Positions 1-9,071 of a stretch of 62,740 nt of DNA are shown here, in pieces. Origin of the DNA: Candidatus Aminicenantes bacterium JdFR-78 (GTDB lineage Bacteria; Acidobacteriota; Aminicenantia; JdFR-78); NCBI GenBank assembly GCA_002010665.1, contig MTON01000024.1, forward strand, positions 206,072 to 268,811, written 5' to 3'. Below the pieces are notes generated by a model. The model had not been told where the DNA came from. It did not search any database and saw nothing but the letters and a program-made list of their open reading frames with translations. The position numbers and the translations under genes are program-made. The stretch's first letter is position 1. Each line of letters begins with the position of its first letter.

Positions 1-994
1 CTCTATCAAGCCACTCTCCAAATTTACTTGTTTTCAACTTTAATCTTGCAACTTCACCGTCACATCCATCTATAACAGAAGACAATTGAGCTGTGATCCC
101 GGCTAAAATTGCCCAAAAATATGTTCCAAAAGAGAAGAATATTCCGGAAACACAGGCCAATAGAAAGCTTAGAAATGTTAGGAAATTAGGTGATATATTA
201 TGATTTACAAATACTGGGGATATTAAAAGAGAAAGAGGTCTATTGAGATATTTTGAAACAGGGCCATCTGTTTCTTTACATAGTCCCTTTAATAAAAAGC
301 GTTTTGCTTTACTCAGGGCTTCCTCATCATCAACATCTATCCAGAAATGTCCTGTAATATCAACTGTTTTTAATTTTCCGTTTTTACTCAACATCTGGTT
401 ACCCTCGGAAAGAGAATATTTCCCTTCAGAGACACTTTCATCAAGAGCCTGAAATATTGAGGAATTGCATAAGAATATTCCGGTATCTATTGCATTGAAG
501 GTTTTTATATCCTTTCCTATATTTTTAACCTTCCCATTTACAACCTGTGCTTTAGTTGCATCTGTAATATTGAAATGTTCACCCTCAAGATTACGGTCAA
601 TAGCCAGATAACAATATTTTCCATCATCCTTATAATCAAGTAATTTTTCCAAAATGGATTTATCAAAAAGATGATCAGACATTATTAACAAGAAATTCTC
701 GTTTTTATTTATATGATCTCTAGCTTTCAAAACCGAAACTCCATTACCCTTCTCCCACTCATCATTGAAAATATACTGTATTCTGACTCCATATCGTCTC
801 CCATCTCCTATTTTTTCCATTATTTCTTTTGCTTTATAACCAACCACAATTATAAAATCTTTTAATCCTACATTTTTACAATTTAAAATAACTCTTTCAA
901 GTAAAGATAATCCATATATAGGAGTTAAAGGTTTTGGAGAAAATTTATGTTTTAATCTGCTTCCTTTACCTGCTGCACAAATTAAAACTTTCAT
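1..994 (-). CDS. Bifunctional IPCT/DIPP-synthase-like protein (3' end cut by window edge)
   Basis: The frame opens with ATG at 994 behind a strong GGAGGGG Shine-Dalgarno and runs off the left edge after 331 codons. The N-terminal ~230 residues are a nucleotidyltransferase: AAGKGSRL near residue 8, a downstream Lys-Pro, WEKGNGVSVLKA near 90 and MSDHLF near 115. The C-terminal part begins a CDP-alcohol phosphatidyltransferase whose signature DGCDGEVAR, then GEWLD, sits just before the edge. This domain order is that of inositol-1-phosphate cytidylyltransferase fused to di-myo-inositol-phosphate-phosphate synthase, which makes the precursor of the thermolyte di-myo-inositol phosphate in hyperthermophiles. 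Other CDP-alcohol products are possible, because substrate choice cannot be read from the motifs. The first domain would be cytosolic and the second membrane-embedded. Confidence 0.75.
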   Translation of the reverse strand, partial: MKVLICAAGKGSRLKHKFSPKPLTPIYGLSLLERVILNCKNVGLKDFIIVVGYKAKEIMEKIGDGRRYGVRIQYIFNDEWEKGNGVSVLKARDHINKNENFLLIMSDHLFDKSILEKLLDYKDDGKYCYLAIDRNLEGEHFNITDATKAQVVNGKVKNIGKDIKTFNAIDTGIFLCNSSIFQALDESVSEGKYSLSEGNQMLSKNGKLKTVDITGHFWIDVDDEEALSKAKRFLLKGLCKETDGPVSKYLNRPLSLLISPVFVNHNISPNFLTFLSFLLACVSGIFFSFGTYFWAILAGITAQLSSVIDGCDGEVARLKLKTSKFGEWLDR

Positions 995-1219
995 TTTTCC
1001 CCTCCTCTCCCGACTTTTATCAAAAAATCAAAGAACATTCATATAATTGTGAAAATCAAAAATAAAATCTATTTAAATTTACTGCCGTGTAGGAAAGGAA
1101 ATTTTCATTATATTTTACTACAAAAAAAGAAAATTTTCAAATTTCAATCTCAAAAATATGAACGCTCACGCAAAGAGATCTTGCATTTATTTATAAATGC
1201 TCAGAAATTTCAATTAAAT

Positions 1220-2620
1220 TTAATTCAAAATATGAATAGATTCCTTTAAGACATTCAAATTAGCCTCCCAGATTGATTCTGAAAGGGTGGGATGAATATG
1301 GATGGTCTTCCCTATTTCTCTGATTTTTCTTTTTAGACGTATTGCCAGGGATAATTCAGCTATTAATTCACTTGCATAAGGGCCAAGAACATGAGCCCCT
1401 ATTATTTCTTCATTCTCATTGGCGATAATTTTGACAATTCCTTCTCCCTGACCGATTGTTACAGCCCTTCCATTCGCCCTGAAAGGAAATTTTCCTATTT
1501 TTATTTTAATACCCTTTTCTAAAGCCTCTTCTTCTGTTAAACCTACTGTAGAAAATTCTGGCTCAGTAAAAACAGCAGAAGGAAGAGCTAAATAATCAAA
1601 TTCAAAGGGTAAACCACATATATTCATAATAGCGCCTATACCTTCATGTGATGCTTTATGAGCCAACAATTTTCCGCCTATTAAATCACCTATTGCATAA
1701 ATGCTTGGTATATTTGTTTTATATTCAGTATTGACTTTTATAAAACCTTTATCATCAATTTCTATTCCCAACTTATCAATTCCGAGATTCTGATAATTTG
1801 CTTTCCGCCCCACTGCAAGCAATATCTTCGACCCTTCAAAATTTAAGATTTGATTGTTCTCTAAGTCCACTCCTTCCAATCTAATTGTATCTTTATTAAT
1901 CTCTGCTTTTTCTATTCTTATTTTTGTGTGAATTTTTATTCCTTTTCTCCTAAGGATATTTTCTAAATTACAAACAATTTCTTTGTCATTTCCAGGTAAA
2001 ATTGTGGACATGATTTCAACAATTGTAACATCAGCTCCTAATCTGTGATAAATTAATCCTATTTCAAGTCCAATTGCACCTGCACCAATAATTATGAATT
2101 TCTCGGGTATTTCCTTGATTTCAAGAGCCTCTTTGCTGGATATCACTCTCTTTCCATCAATTTTCAAAAATGGTAATTCTGAAGGTAAACTTCCTGTTGC
2201 TAAAATTATATTATCAGCTTCAATTATATACTCTTTTTCTTCCGAAAATACTTTAACCGTATTTTCACTCTCCAAATGGGCTCGTCCTTTTACAAGCCTC
2301 ACCTGGTTTTTCTGAAGCAAAAATTCCACTCCTCTAACGAGCTGATTCACTATTCGGGTTTTCTTCTCCCTCATTTTATTAATATCTACTGACTTTATTT
2401 CTGTATTTATTCCCCACTGCGCGCCTCTTTTAATTTCTTTAAGAATCCCGGTGCTATAAAGGAGAGCTTTTGTGGGAATACATCCATAATTGAGACAGGT
2501 CCCTCCAACTTTATCTTCTTCTATTAAAATTATTTTTTTACCCAATTGAGCCCCTTTTATAGCGGCCACATATCCACCCGGTCCTCCTCCAATAATTAGG
2601 ATCTCAGTTTTTTCTTTCAT
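1220..2620 (-). CDS. lpdA: Dihydrolipoyl dehydrogenase (E3)
   Basis: At 466 aa this is a full-length flavin disulfide reductase. It has an FAD-binding GGGPGG at residues 11-16, the redox pair C42/C47 in CLNYGC, an NAD-binding GAGAIG near 175, the second FAD segment YAIGDL near 310, and the active-site HPTLSE with H443 and E448 near the C terminus. It reoxidises dihydrolipoamide in the 2-oxoacid dehydrogenase complexes or the glycine cleavage system. No E1 or E2 gene is nearby, so it is transcribed alone from the promoter at 2656-2684 and its partner complex cannot be named. An AGGGG Shine-Dalgarno precedes the ATG. Confidence 0.95.
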   Translation of the reverse strand: MKEKTEILIIGGGPGGYVAAIKGAQLGKKIILIEEDKVGGTCLNYGCIPTKALLYSTGILKEIKRGAQWGINTEIKSVDINKMREKKTRIVNQLVRGVEFLLQKNQVRLVKGRAHLESENTVKVFSEEKEYIIEADNIILATGSLPSELPFLKIDGKRVISSKEALEIKEIPEKFIIIGAGAIGLEIGLIYHRLGADVTIVEIMSTILPGNDKEIVCNLENILRRKGIKIHTKIRIEKAEINKDTIRLEGVDLENNQILNFEGSKILLAVGRKANYQNLGIDKLGIEIDDKGFIKVNTEYKTNIPSIYAIGDLIGGKLLAHKASHEGIGAIMNICGLPFEFDYLALPSAVFTEPEFSTVGLTEEEALEKGIKIKIGKFPFRANGRAVTIGQGEGIVKIIANENEEIIGAHVLGPYASELIAELSLAIRLKRKIREIGKTIHIHPTLSESIWEANLNVLKESIHILN

Positions 2621-2655
2621 ATTCTAACCCCTTTCATATACTTGTGAAACAGGTC

Positions 2656-2684
2656 AATATAACATTGATTTTTTAGATTTTCAA
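2656..2684 (-). promoter_or_regulatory. Sigma70-like promoter for lpdA
   Basis: Read on the minus strand, TTGAAA is followed by 17 nt and TATATT. The predicted start lies about 28 nt before the lpdA ATG, leaving room for its Shine-Dalgarno. It overlaps the oppositely directed promoter of the Fe-S oxidoreductase gene. Confidence 0.5.
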
Positions 2685-2693
2685 TGATAGACT
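2665..2693 (+). promoter_or_regulatory. Sigma70-like promoter for the Fe-S oxidoreductase gene
   Basis: TTGATT, a 17-nt spacer and TAGACT are followed by a leader of about 30 nt that carries GGAGGTG before ATG 2730. The two back-to-back promoters share the 110-nt divergent intergenic region. Confidence 0.45.
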
Positions 2694-2729
2694 AAAATTT
2701 ACTTTTAAGCAAATCTTTTGGAGGTGAAC

Positions 2730-4718
2730 ATGTTATCTATCAGTGAAATTATTATATTCATATTTGTTCTAACTCTTACTGCATATGGGGTTTTTAAACC
2801 CTTTAAACTCAAATATAAACTTATTCGACTTGGAAAACCAGAGAATCGTTATGATAGACCTTTAAAACGAATAAAGGATGCTATTTCCTCCTTTTTACTG
2901 TTAAAATGCTCGGTGAAAAGAGAAAGAATTTTTACCGGGTTCATGCATTTCTTCATCCTTTATGGATTTTTAGTTTTTTTAACAGTTACGATAAACCATA
3001 TACTATCAGGTTTAAAAAATAATTTTAGTCTTTTCGGTCATGGTATAGTAAACTCAATTTACTCCTTTGCAGTGGATCTCTTTGCAATTCTTGTATTGAT
3101 TGGTGTTGTATATTTTATGATAAGAAGGTATATTTTTAAGCCTAAATCCCTTACTTATCCCTCACCTGAATCAGCAATTATATATCTTTTCCTGTTTATG
3201 GTAATTTCAACCTTTCTGTTTTATGAAGCTTTCACAATTAATGTTTTCTCTGAAAACTCAAAATGGGCTTTTGCAGGAAATTTATTATGGAATTACTTGA
3301 TAAAAAATAAACTTGATATTCAAAATATAAAAATTCTTATTCATGTTTTTTGGTGGTTTCATATATTGACTGTTTTCGGATTTGCTCTTTATATTCCCCG
3401 TTCCAAGCATCTTCATATTGTATTTGGTCCAATAAATATTGGTTTCAAAAACTATAATCCAAAAGGAATTTTAAAACCAATTGATATCGAGAGAGCAGAT
3501 GTTTTTGGTATTGAAAAACTCACTGACTTCACATGGAAAGACCTGATGGATGCATTTACATGTGTGGAATGCGGTAGATGCCAGGATTACTGCCCTGCTT
3601 CCCGGAGTGAGAAACCTCTTTCACCAAAAGAAATTATTCTAAACTTAAAAAAAACATTACTGAATGATGGAATAGCACTTTTGAATCAGGAAATTAAAGA
3701 ATTAAAACCTCTTATGAATAACATTTATTCTGATGATGAAATATGGACGTGCACATCCTGTGGAGCATGTATGCAGGTTTGTCCAGTTGAGAATGAGCAC
3801 CTGCCAAAAATAATAGGTCTAAGACAGAGTCAGGTTCTCATGGAGGGTAAATTTCCTTCAGAATTGAATCAATTCTTCAGAAACATAGAAACAAATAGCA
3901 ATCCATGGGGAATTGGATTTTCAACAAGAGGAGATTGGGCAAAGGATTATAAAATAAAAACCGTTGCTGAAAATCCAAATATTGATGTGCTCCTCTGGGT
4001 TGGATGTGCAGGCTCTTTTGATGAAAGGGCAAAGAAAATTACTTTTTCAGTTATTAAAATCTTAAACACTGCAGGAATAAGTTTTGGCATCTTAGGTAAA
4101 GAGGAAAAATGCTGTGGAGACCAGGCAAGAAGACTCGGAAATGAATATCTTTTCCAAACCCTTGCGCAGGAGAATATTGAAACTTTCAAAAAATATAATA
4201 TAAAAAAGATTCTCGTAACATGTCCTCATGGATATCACACTTTCAAAAATGAATATCCTCTTTTATCAAAACTCTTGAATATTGGCGAATGGGATATTGA
4301 GGTTGTCCATCATACAGAGTTTATCTTTGATCTAATTAGGGAAGGAAAAATTAAGTTGAAAAGAACAGAAAGATCAATAACATATCACGACCCCTGCTAT
4401 TTAGGCAGACATAATAGCATATTTAAACAACCTCGATTAATCTTAAATGCCTTAAATGGAGAATTCATTGAAATGAAGAATTGTGGTTCCCATAGTTTCT
4501 GCTGTGGAGCAGGAGGCGGATTGATGTGGACTGAAGAAAAAATTGGAAAAAGGATTAACCATATAAGAACAGAGGAAGCAATAAACACAGGCGCAGAACT
4601 CATATCAACTGCATGTCCCTTCTGTCTTACAATGCTTGAGGATGGTCTCAAAGAAAAAAACAAAGACAATGAATGCAAAGTGAAAGATATTGCAGAGTTA
4701 GTAGCAGAGTGCTTATAA
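2730..4718 (+). CDS. Membrane Fe-S oxidoreductase, probable EtfAB:(mena)quinone oxidoreductase (EMO/FadF type)
   Basis: The start is ATG 2730, because GGAGGTG at 2720-2726 is its Shine-Dalgarno; an in-frame TTG at 2718 lies on that site and is not the start. About six N-terminal membrane helices (to ~residue 240), with histidines spaced as in NarI-like cytochrome b anchors, are followed by a ferredoxin-like pair of 4Fe-4S motifs starting at C278 (CVECGRCQDYC) and C341 (CTSCGACMQVC). Two cysteine-rich CCG domains have CCG at 461-462 and 591-592. This architecture (662 aa) matches the proteins that pass electrons from acyl-CoA dehydrogenases via EtfAB to the quinone pool. The acyl-CoA dehydrogenase at 53-54 kb fits that role, although no etf gene is in view. 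A heterodisulfide-reductase-like donor other than Etf remains possible. Confidence 0.8.
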   Translation: MLSISEIIIFIFVLTLTAYGVFKPFKLKYKLIRLGKPENRYDRPLKRIKDAISSFLLLKCSVKRERIFTGFMHFFILYGFLVFLTVTINHILSGLKNNFSLFGHGIVNSIYSFAVDLFAILVLIGVVYFMIRRYIFKPKSLTYPSPESAIIYLFLFMVISTFLFYEAFTINVFSENSKWAFAGNLLWNYLIKNKLDIQNIKILIHVFWWFHILTVFGFALYIPRSKHLHIVFGPINIGFKNYNPKGILKPIDIERADVFGIEKLTDFTWKDLMDAFTCVECGRCQDYCPASRSEKPLSPKEIILNLKKTLLNDGIALLNQEIKELKPLMNNIYSDDEIWTCTSCGACMQVCPVENEHLPKIIGLRQSQVLMEGKFPSELNQFFRNIETNSNPWGIGFSTRGDWAKDYKIKTVAENPNIDVLLWVGCAGSFDERAKKITFSVIKILNTAGISFGILGKEEKCCGDQARRLGNEYLFQTLAQENIETFKKYNIKKILVTCPHGYHTFKNEYPLLSKLLNIGEWDIEVVHHTEFIFDLIREGKIKLKRTERSITYHDPCYLGRHNSIFKQPRLILNALNGEFIEMKNCGSHSFCCGAGGGLMWTEEKIGKRINHIRTEEAINTGAELISTACPFCLTMLEDGLKEKNKDNECKVKDIAELVAECL

Positions 4719-4722
4719 GTTC

Positions 4723-5763
4723 TCAATATTTTAAGATCTCTTTAAAGGCTTTTATAGTCTTTTCAACATCTTCATCATTTATATCCTTGTGAGTAACAAG
4801 ACGAATTCGTCCTGCTAGACCGAGGGCAAGAATGCCTTTTTCTTTCAATTTATTTAAAAATTCCTGAATGGAAATTCTTGGATGATTAAATTTTAAAAAG
4901 ATAATGTTAGTTTCAACATCTTTTGGATCCAACTCTATTCCAGGCAAATTACAAATTCCCTCTGCTAATCTTTTGGCTCTATTATGGTCCTCAGCTAGTC
5001 TATCAATCATTTCAGTAAGAGAAATAATTCCTGCTGCTGCAATAACACCGACCTGTCTCATTCCTCCACCAAGAAGCTTTCTGATTCTTCTTGCTTTTTC
5101 AATAAATTCTTTACTTCCTGCAAGTAGTGAACCAATAGGAGCTGAAAGCCCCTTGGAAAGACAAAACATCACAGAATCCACATATTTTGTATATTCTTTA
5201 ACAGGAACACCAGAAGAGATACTGGCATTGAAAATTCTAGCACCATCAAGATGTATTTTTAATCCGTGTTTATCTGCTATTTCTCTCATAGCTCTAAAAT
5301 TATCAATAGGAACAACTGCTCCCCCCCAGTAATTATGTGTATTCTCAATGCATATCAAGGAAGTTCCAGGAATATGAAGCGCTGGCTTCCGGATAGCTTT
5401 TTCAACTAATTCAGGATCCATAGCCCCTCTTCTGGATGGAAGCGGTCTGGGTATAACTCTTGAAATAAATGCAATGTGAGTCGATTCCATATTGTATATA
5501 TGTGATCTCTCCTCCACAATTATCTCCTCGAGTTCTTTTGTCCATACCTTAACTGCTATTGAATTTCCCATTGTTCCTGAAGGAACAAATAAAGAAGCCT
5601 CTTTTCCAATCTTTTCAGCACCAAGCTCTTCTAATTTTTTAACAGTCGGGTCATCACCAAACACATCATCTCCCACTTCAGCATTGGCCATTGCAAGTCT
5701 CATTTTTCGAGTGGGTTTTGTAACAGTGTCACTTCTAAAATCAGAAAATATCTTTTCTCCCAT
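4723..5763 (-). CDS. ltaE: Low-specificity L-threonine aldolase
   Basis: This 346-aa fold-type I PLP enzyme cleaves L-threonine or L-allo-threonine to glycine and acetaldehyde. It begins with the family signature FRSDTVTKPT, has HLDGAR around residue 171 and carries the PLP Schiff-base lysine K204 in CLSKGLSAP. The length is normal. GGAGGT precedes the ATG. It faces the Fe-S oxidoreductase gene tail to tail with only 4 nt between the stop codons. Confidence 0.92.
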   Translation of the reverse strand: MGEKIFSDFRSDTVTKPTRKMRLAMANAEVGDDVFGDDPTVKKLEELGAEKIGKEASLFVPSGTMGNSIAVKVWTKELEEIIVEERSHIYNMESTHIAFISRVIPRPLPSRRGAMDPELVEKAIRKPALHIPGTSLICIENTHNYWGGAVVPIDNFRAMREIADKHGLKIHLDGARIFNASISSGVPVKEYTKYVDSVMFCLSKGLSAPIGSLLAGSKEFIEKARRIRKLLGGGMRQVGVIAAAGIISLTEMIDRLAEDHNRAKRLAEGICNLPGIELDPKDVETNIIFLKFNHPRISIQEFLNKLKEKGILALGLAGRIRLVTHKDINDEDVEKTIKAFKEILKY

Positions 5764-5800
5764 TTAAAACCTCCAAATTTACTGTTTTTTTAGATTTTTT

Positions 5801-5830
5801 ATTATAACTTCTTTTTTAAAACAAAAACAA
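5801..5830 (-). promoter_or_regulatory. Sigma70-like promoter for ltaE
   Basis: On the minus strand, TTGTTT is followed by 18 nt and a perfect TATAAT. The transcript would have a leader of about 30 nt containing GGAGGT before the ltaE ATG. Confidence 0.45.
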
Positions 5831-5843
5831 ATAAATTCATATA

Positions 5844-5872
5844 TTTACTAAATACTTAATGTATGCTATAGA
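5844..5872 (+). promoter_or_regulatory. Promoter for PASTA gene, probably leaderless
   Basis: TTTACT, 17 nt and TATAGA end only 12 nt before ATG 5885. There is no Shine-Dalgarno in the interval, so the transcript would start about 5 nt before the ATG. Confidence 0.4.
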
Positions 5873-5884
5873 TAAAAGATAAAA

Positions 5885-6610
5885 ATGGGAATACTGAAAG
5901 TTGAAAAAATAGTAAAATTAGCAATATGGTTCCTATCTCTAATAGCTTTAATGCTTTTTACAACTCTAATAACAATGAAAATAATATTAAAGGAAGATGT
6001 TGTAAGAGTTCCAGATTTAAAAGGTAAATCAGTGGATGAAGCAAGAGAAGAACTTGCAAACATAGGATTATATCTTGTCCAAAAAGCAACTAAATTCAGT
6101 ATGAATGTACCCTTTGGTAAAATTATGGAACAAGAACCTGAACCTGGCTCTAAAATAAAAAGAAATAAAGAAGTAAAGGTAATTGTAAGTGCAGGAAGGG
6201 AAAGAGTTAAAGTACCTAATCTAATCGGTAAAGATCTAATGGAAATAAAAGAAATTCTAAAAAAATCAAATTTAAGAAGGGGGTTAATTGTTCAGACCCA
6301 CTCACCAAAATTCAGTGCTGGAAGGATAATTGCTCAAAGTCCAGAGCCTGGATTAGAAGTAGAAAGTGGAAGCCGGATAAGTCTTCTTGTAAGTCAAGGA
6401 TACGAGGAAGAAAAATATATAATGCCGGATTTAATCGGAAAAAAGTTAGAGACAACAATTCCATTACTTCAGAAATTGGGTTTTAAAATAGGAATTATCA
6501 GATATACATATTACCCTGGATTAGAACCGGGAATTATAATAAAACAGCTTCCATTGAGTGGTTACAGAGTCTATAAAAGCAATTTAATCTCCTTGGAGGT
6601 AAGCAAATAA
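5885..6610 (+). CDS. Membrane-anchored three-PASTA-domain protein
   Basis: The 241-aa protein has one N-terminal transmembrane helix (about residues 13-33), then three PASTA domains at roughly 38-103, 104-171 and 172-241. Each opens with VPDLKGK/VPNLIGK/MPDLIGK-type turns and contains a PxPG-like loop. PASTA domains bind muropeptides or beta-lactam-like ligands and usually sit on the extracellular side of Ser/Thr kinases or PBPs. Here no catalytic domain is attached. The stop overlaps the rpe start (TAATG), so the two are translationally coupled, and the gene heads the operon with rpe and the epimerase. The exact role is unknown; a periplasmic cell-wall sensor or scaffold is inferred. Confidence 0.85.
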   Translation: MGILKVEKIVKLAIWFLSLIALMLFTTLITMKIILKEDVVRVPDLKGKSVDEAREELANIGLYLVQKATKFSMNVPFGKIMEQEPEPGSKIKRNKEVKVIVSAGRERVKVPNLIGKDLMEIKEILKKSNLRRGLIVQTHSPKFSAGRIIAQSPEPGLEVESGSRISLLVSQGYEEEKYIMPDLIGKKLETTIPLLQKLGFKIGIIRYTYYPGLEPGIIIKQLPLSGYRVYKSNLISLEVSK

Positions 6611-7275
6611 TGGTAAAAATAGCACCTTCAATTTTGTCAGCTGATTTTTCAAGAATTGGTGAGGAAATCAAGATGGTAGAAAAAGCCGGTGCTGATTTAA
6701 TTCATATTGATATAATGGATGGACATTTTGTGCCGAATATAACTTTTGGACCTGATTTTGTAAAAACTATAAGAAAATTAACTACACTTCCATTGGATGT
6801 TCATTTGATGATAAGCAATCCTCACGACTTTATAGAAAAATTTGCTAATGCTGGTGCTGACTGGATATCCTTCCATATAGAGGCATCCCCTCATCCACAT
6901 CGCTTAATCTATCAGATTAAAAATCTCGGGAAAAAAGCTGGAATTACATTAAATCCAGGAACACCTATTCATTTTTTGAACGAGATACTGAAGGATATTG
7001 ATTTTGTTCTTATTATGAGTGTGAATCCAGGATTTGGAGGTCAGGAATTTATTCCTTCATCTCTTCCAAAAATTGCTCAGTTAAGCCACTGGATAAAAGG
7101 GAAAAACTTATCAATTCCGGTTGAAGTAGATGGAGGAGTGAATATAAATAATTGCGAGGAACTTGTGAGAAATGGCGCGGACATTCTGGTATCTGGCTCG
7201 GGAATATTTCATTCTCCAGATCCTTCTGAAACAATAAAAAAAATGAAAAAAATATGTGAAAGAATAGAAAAATGA
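6610..7275 (+). CDS. rpe: Ribulose-phosphate 3-epimerase
   Basis: This 221-aa TIM barrel interconverts D-ribulose 5-phosphate and D-xylulose 5-phosphate in the pentose phosphate pathway. It has the N-terminal PSILSADF, metal ligands H32 and D34 in HIDIMDG, H65 in DVHLM, the MSVNPGFGGQ phosphate loop and EVDGGVN with the second catalytic Asp. It overlaps its neighbours by one base upstream and four bases downstream, in a tightly coupled operon. Confidence 0.96.
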   Translation: MVKIAPSILSADFSRIGEEIKMVEKAGADLIHIDIMDGHFVPNITFGPDFVKTIRKLTTLPLDVHLMISNPHDFIEKFANAGADWISFHIEASPHPHRLIYQIKNLGKKAGITLNPGTPIHFLNEILKDIDFVLIMSVNPGFGGQEFIPSSLPKIAQLSHWIKGKNLSIPVEVDGGVNINNCEELVRNGADILVSGSGIFHSPDPSETIKKMKKICERIEK

Positions 7276-8213
7276 GATGTTTAGTAACTGGATGCGCTGG
7301 TTTTATTGGGTCTCATTTATGTGAAAAATTGATAAAAGAGGGTTTTGAAATTGTTGGAGTGGATTCCCTTTCAGATTATTATCCTCCAAGCATAAAATTA
7401 AAAAATCTTGAAAATTTAATAAAAGAGAAAAAATTTAAATTCTTAAAGAACAAAGTTGAAGAACTGAATTTAGAAGAAATGGACTTAGATTATATCTTCC
7501 ACTTAGCAGCACAACCAGGAGTTAGAAAAAGCTGGGGAAAAGATTTTGCAATTTATACCGAAGCAAACATTATGGCTACACAAAAGCTGTTAGAAATGGC
7601 TAAAAATATACCGTTAAAAAGATTTGTTTTTGCTTCTTCGTCTTCTGTATATGGATTATGTCCTGAACTTCCAATGAAAGAGACAAGTCCTCTTTTTCCT
7701 ATTTCTCCCTATGGTGTCACAAAATTAGCGGGCGAAAAACTTTGTTATTTATATCACAAAAATTTTGATTTACCAATTGTATTACTTAGATATTTTACTG
7801 TTTATGGTCCAAGACAAAGGCCTGATATGGCATTTCACAAATTTATGAAATCAATATTATTCAACGAAGAAATTGTTATCTTTGGAGATGGAAATCAGAC
7901 AAGAGACTTTACATATATTGACGATGTTATAGATGCAACTATTAAGGCTGCAACAAACGGAAAAAATGGTGAAGTTTATAATATAGGTGGAGGTAGTAGA
8001 ATAAGATTAAATGATGTTCTTAATTTACTTGAAAGAATAACGGAAAAGAAAATCAAAATAAGAAGAACAGAACCCCAAAAAGGAGAAATGCCTCATACCC
8101 TTGCTTCTATCGAAAAAGCAAAAAGAGATTTAAGCTATTTACCTCAAACAAAAATTGAGGATGGACTTCTCAATGAATGGGAATGGATAAAAAATATATA
8201 CTGCACAAAATGA
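7272..8213 (+). CDS. NAD-dependent sugar-nucleotide epimerase/dehydratase (GalE/UDP-glucuronate epimerase-like)
   Basis: This 313-aa extended SDR enzyme has the Rossmann motif TGCAGFIG (residues 6-13), the catalytic SSSSVYG near 122-128 and the YxxxK pair Y147/K151, followed by RYFTVYGPRQRPD, typical of UDP-glucose or UDP-glucuronate 4-epimerases. It likely supplies an epimerised sugar nucleotide for surface polysaccharide, but the substrate cannot be fixed from sequence. The start ATG overlaps the rpe stop (ATGA). Confidence 0.88.
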   Translation: MRCLVTGCAGFIGSHLCEKLIKEGFEIVGVDSLSDYYPPSIKLKNLENLIKEKKFKFLKNKVEELNLEEMDLDYIFHLAAQPGVRKSWGKDFAIYTEANIMATQKLLEMAKNIPLKRFVFASSSSVYGLCPELPMKETSPLFPISPYGVTKLAGEKLCYLYHKNFDLPIVLLRYFTVYGPRQRPDMAFHKFMKSILFNEEIVIFGDGNQTRDFTYIDDVIDATIKAATNGKNGEVYNIGGGSRIRLNDVLNLLERITEKKIKIRRTEPQKGEMPHTLASIEKAKRDLSYLPQTKIEDGLLNEWEWIKNIYCTK

Positions 8214-8283
8214 TAGTAAAATCAGGATACTCTACTTTTATTGTCTATATTTCTGATTTTCGAGTTAAAGGAGGGAACAGTTA

Positions 8284-9063
8284 ATGAAAAAAACTAAGGT
8301 ATTATCAACTTTCCTAATAATTTTAATCTTATTGACAAGTTTCTGCGGAAAAAAAGAAACAGAATTAACACCCGAAATTACATCCTCTGATGAAGCCCTT
8401 TATAATTTAGGAATGAAATATATTAAAAAAGACCCTGAAAAGGCACGTCTTTATTTAAGGCAAGTCATGGATTCCTTTCCAAAAAGCCATTACGCTCAAC
8501 TAGCTAAACTTGCAATAGGAGATTCATATTTTTATCAAGGAGATGAAGGAAGCATGATTCTTGCAGCTTCAGAATATAGAGAATTCATCGCTCTGTATCC
8601 ATACAGTCCATTAGCTGCAAAAGCTCAGTATCAGATAGCTATGACTTATTATAAAAAAATGTTAAAACCTGGAAGAGATCAGACAAAAACCTATCAGGCT
8701 CTTGCAGAGTTTAAAAAAGTCGTTGCCAATTATCCTTACAGTGAAGAAGCAAAACTCGCTCAGGAAAAAATAAAAGAATGTGAGGAAAGATTAGCTGAAC
8801 ATATCTATCAAATCGCTGAATTTTATTATAAAACTCACGCTTATAAAGCAGCTGTAAACAGATTTAAAGAAGTCATTGACAATTATCCAAATTACTCAAA
8901 GATTGATAAGGTTTATTATTATCTTGCAATGTCCTATTATAAATGGAAAAAAATAGATGAAAGTATTCCTTTCTTCACAAAGGTCGTTTCAGATTTTCCA
9001 AATAGCAAATATGCAAAAAAAGCTCAAAAAATCCTGAAAAAAATAGAAAAATCCAAATATTAA
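8284..9063 (+). CDS. BamD-like outer-membrane assembly TPR protein
   Basis: The 259-aa protein begins with a signal peptide ending LLTSFCGKK, so it is probably a lipoprotein whose lipobox has an unusual Phe at -1. TPR-like helical repeats follow (for example LYNLGMKY, AQYQIAMTYYK, VYYYLAMSYYK), with spacing and the tyrosine/proline-rich turns of BamD/ComL, which helps fold beta-barrel proteins into the outer membrane with BamA. AGGAGGG lies at a good distance before the ATG. The gene starts a new run 70 nt after the epimerase gene. A more general tol-pal YbgF-like TPR protein is the alternative. Confidence 0.75.
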   Translation: MKKTKVLSTFLIILILLTSFCGKKETELTPEITSSDEALYNLGMKYIKKDPEKARLYLRQVMDSFPKSHYAQLAKLAIGDSYFYQGDEGSMILAASEYREFIALYPYSPLAAKAQYQIAMTYYKKMLKPGRDQTKTYQALAEFKKVVANYPYSEEAKLAQEKIKECEERLAEHIYQIAEFYYKTHAYKAAVNRFKEVIDNYPNYSKIDKVYYYLAMSYYKWKKIDESIPFFTKVVSDFPNSKYAKKAQKILKKIEKSKY

Positions 9064-9071
9064 AAAATCAG

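Noticed and set aside
1183-1200. Palindrome GCATTTAT-TT-ATAAATGC just after the lpdA stop, as a terminator
   Set aside because: The stem is AT-rich, the loop is only 2 nt and no T-run follows on the minus strand.
1049-1249. 66-codon plus-strand frame between the IPCT-like gene and lpdA
   Set aside because: It overlaps the lpdA 3' end and is Lys/Phe/Asn-rich, as expected from AT-rich non-coding DNA; no Shine-Dalgarno.
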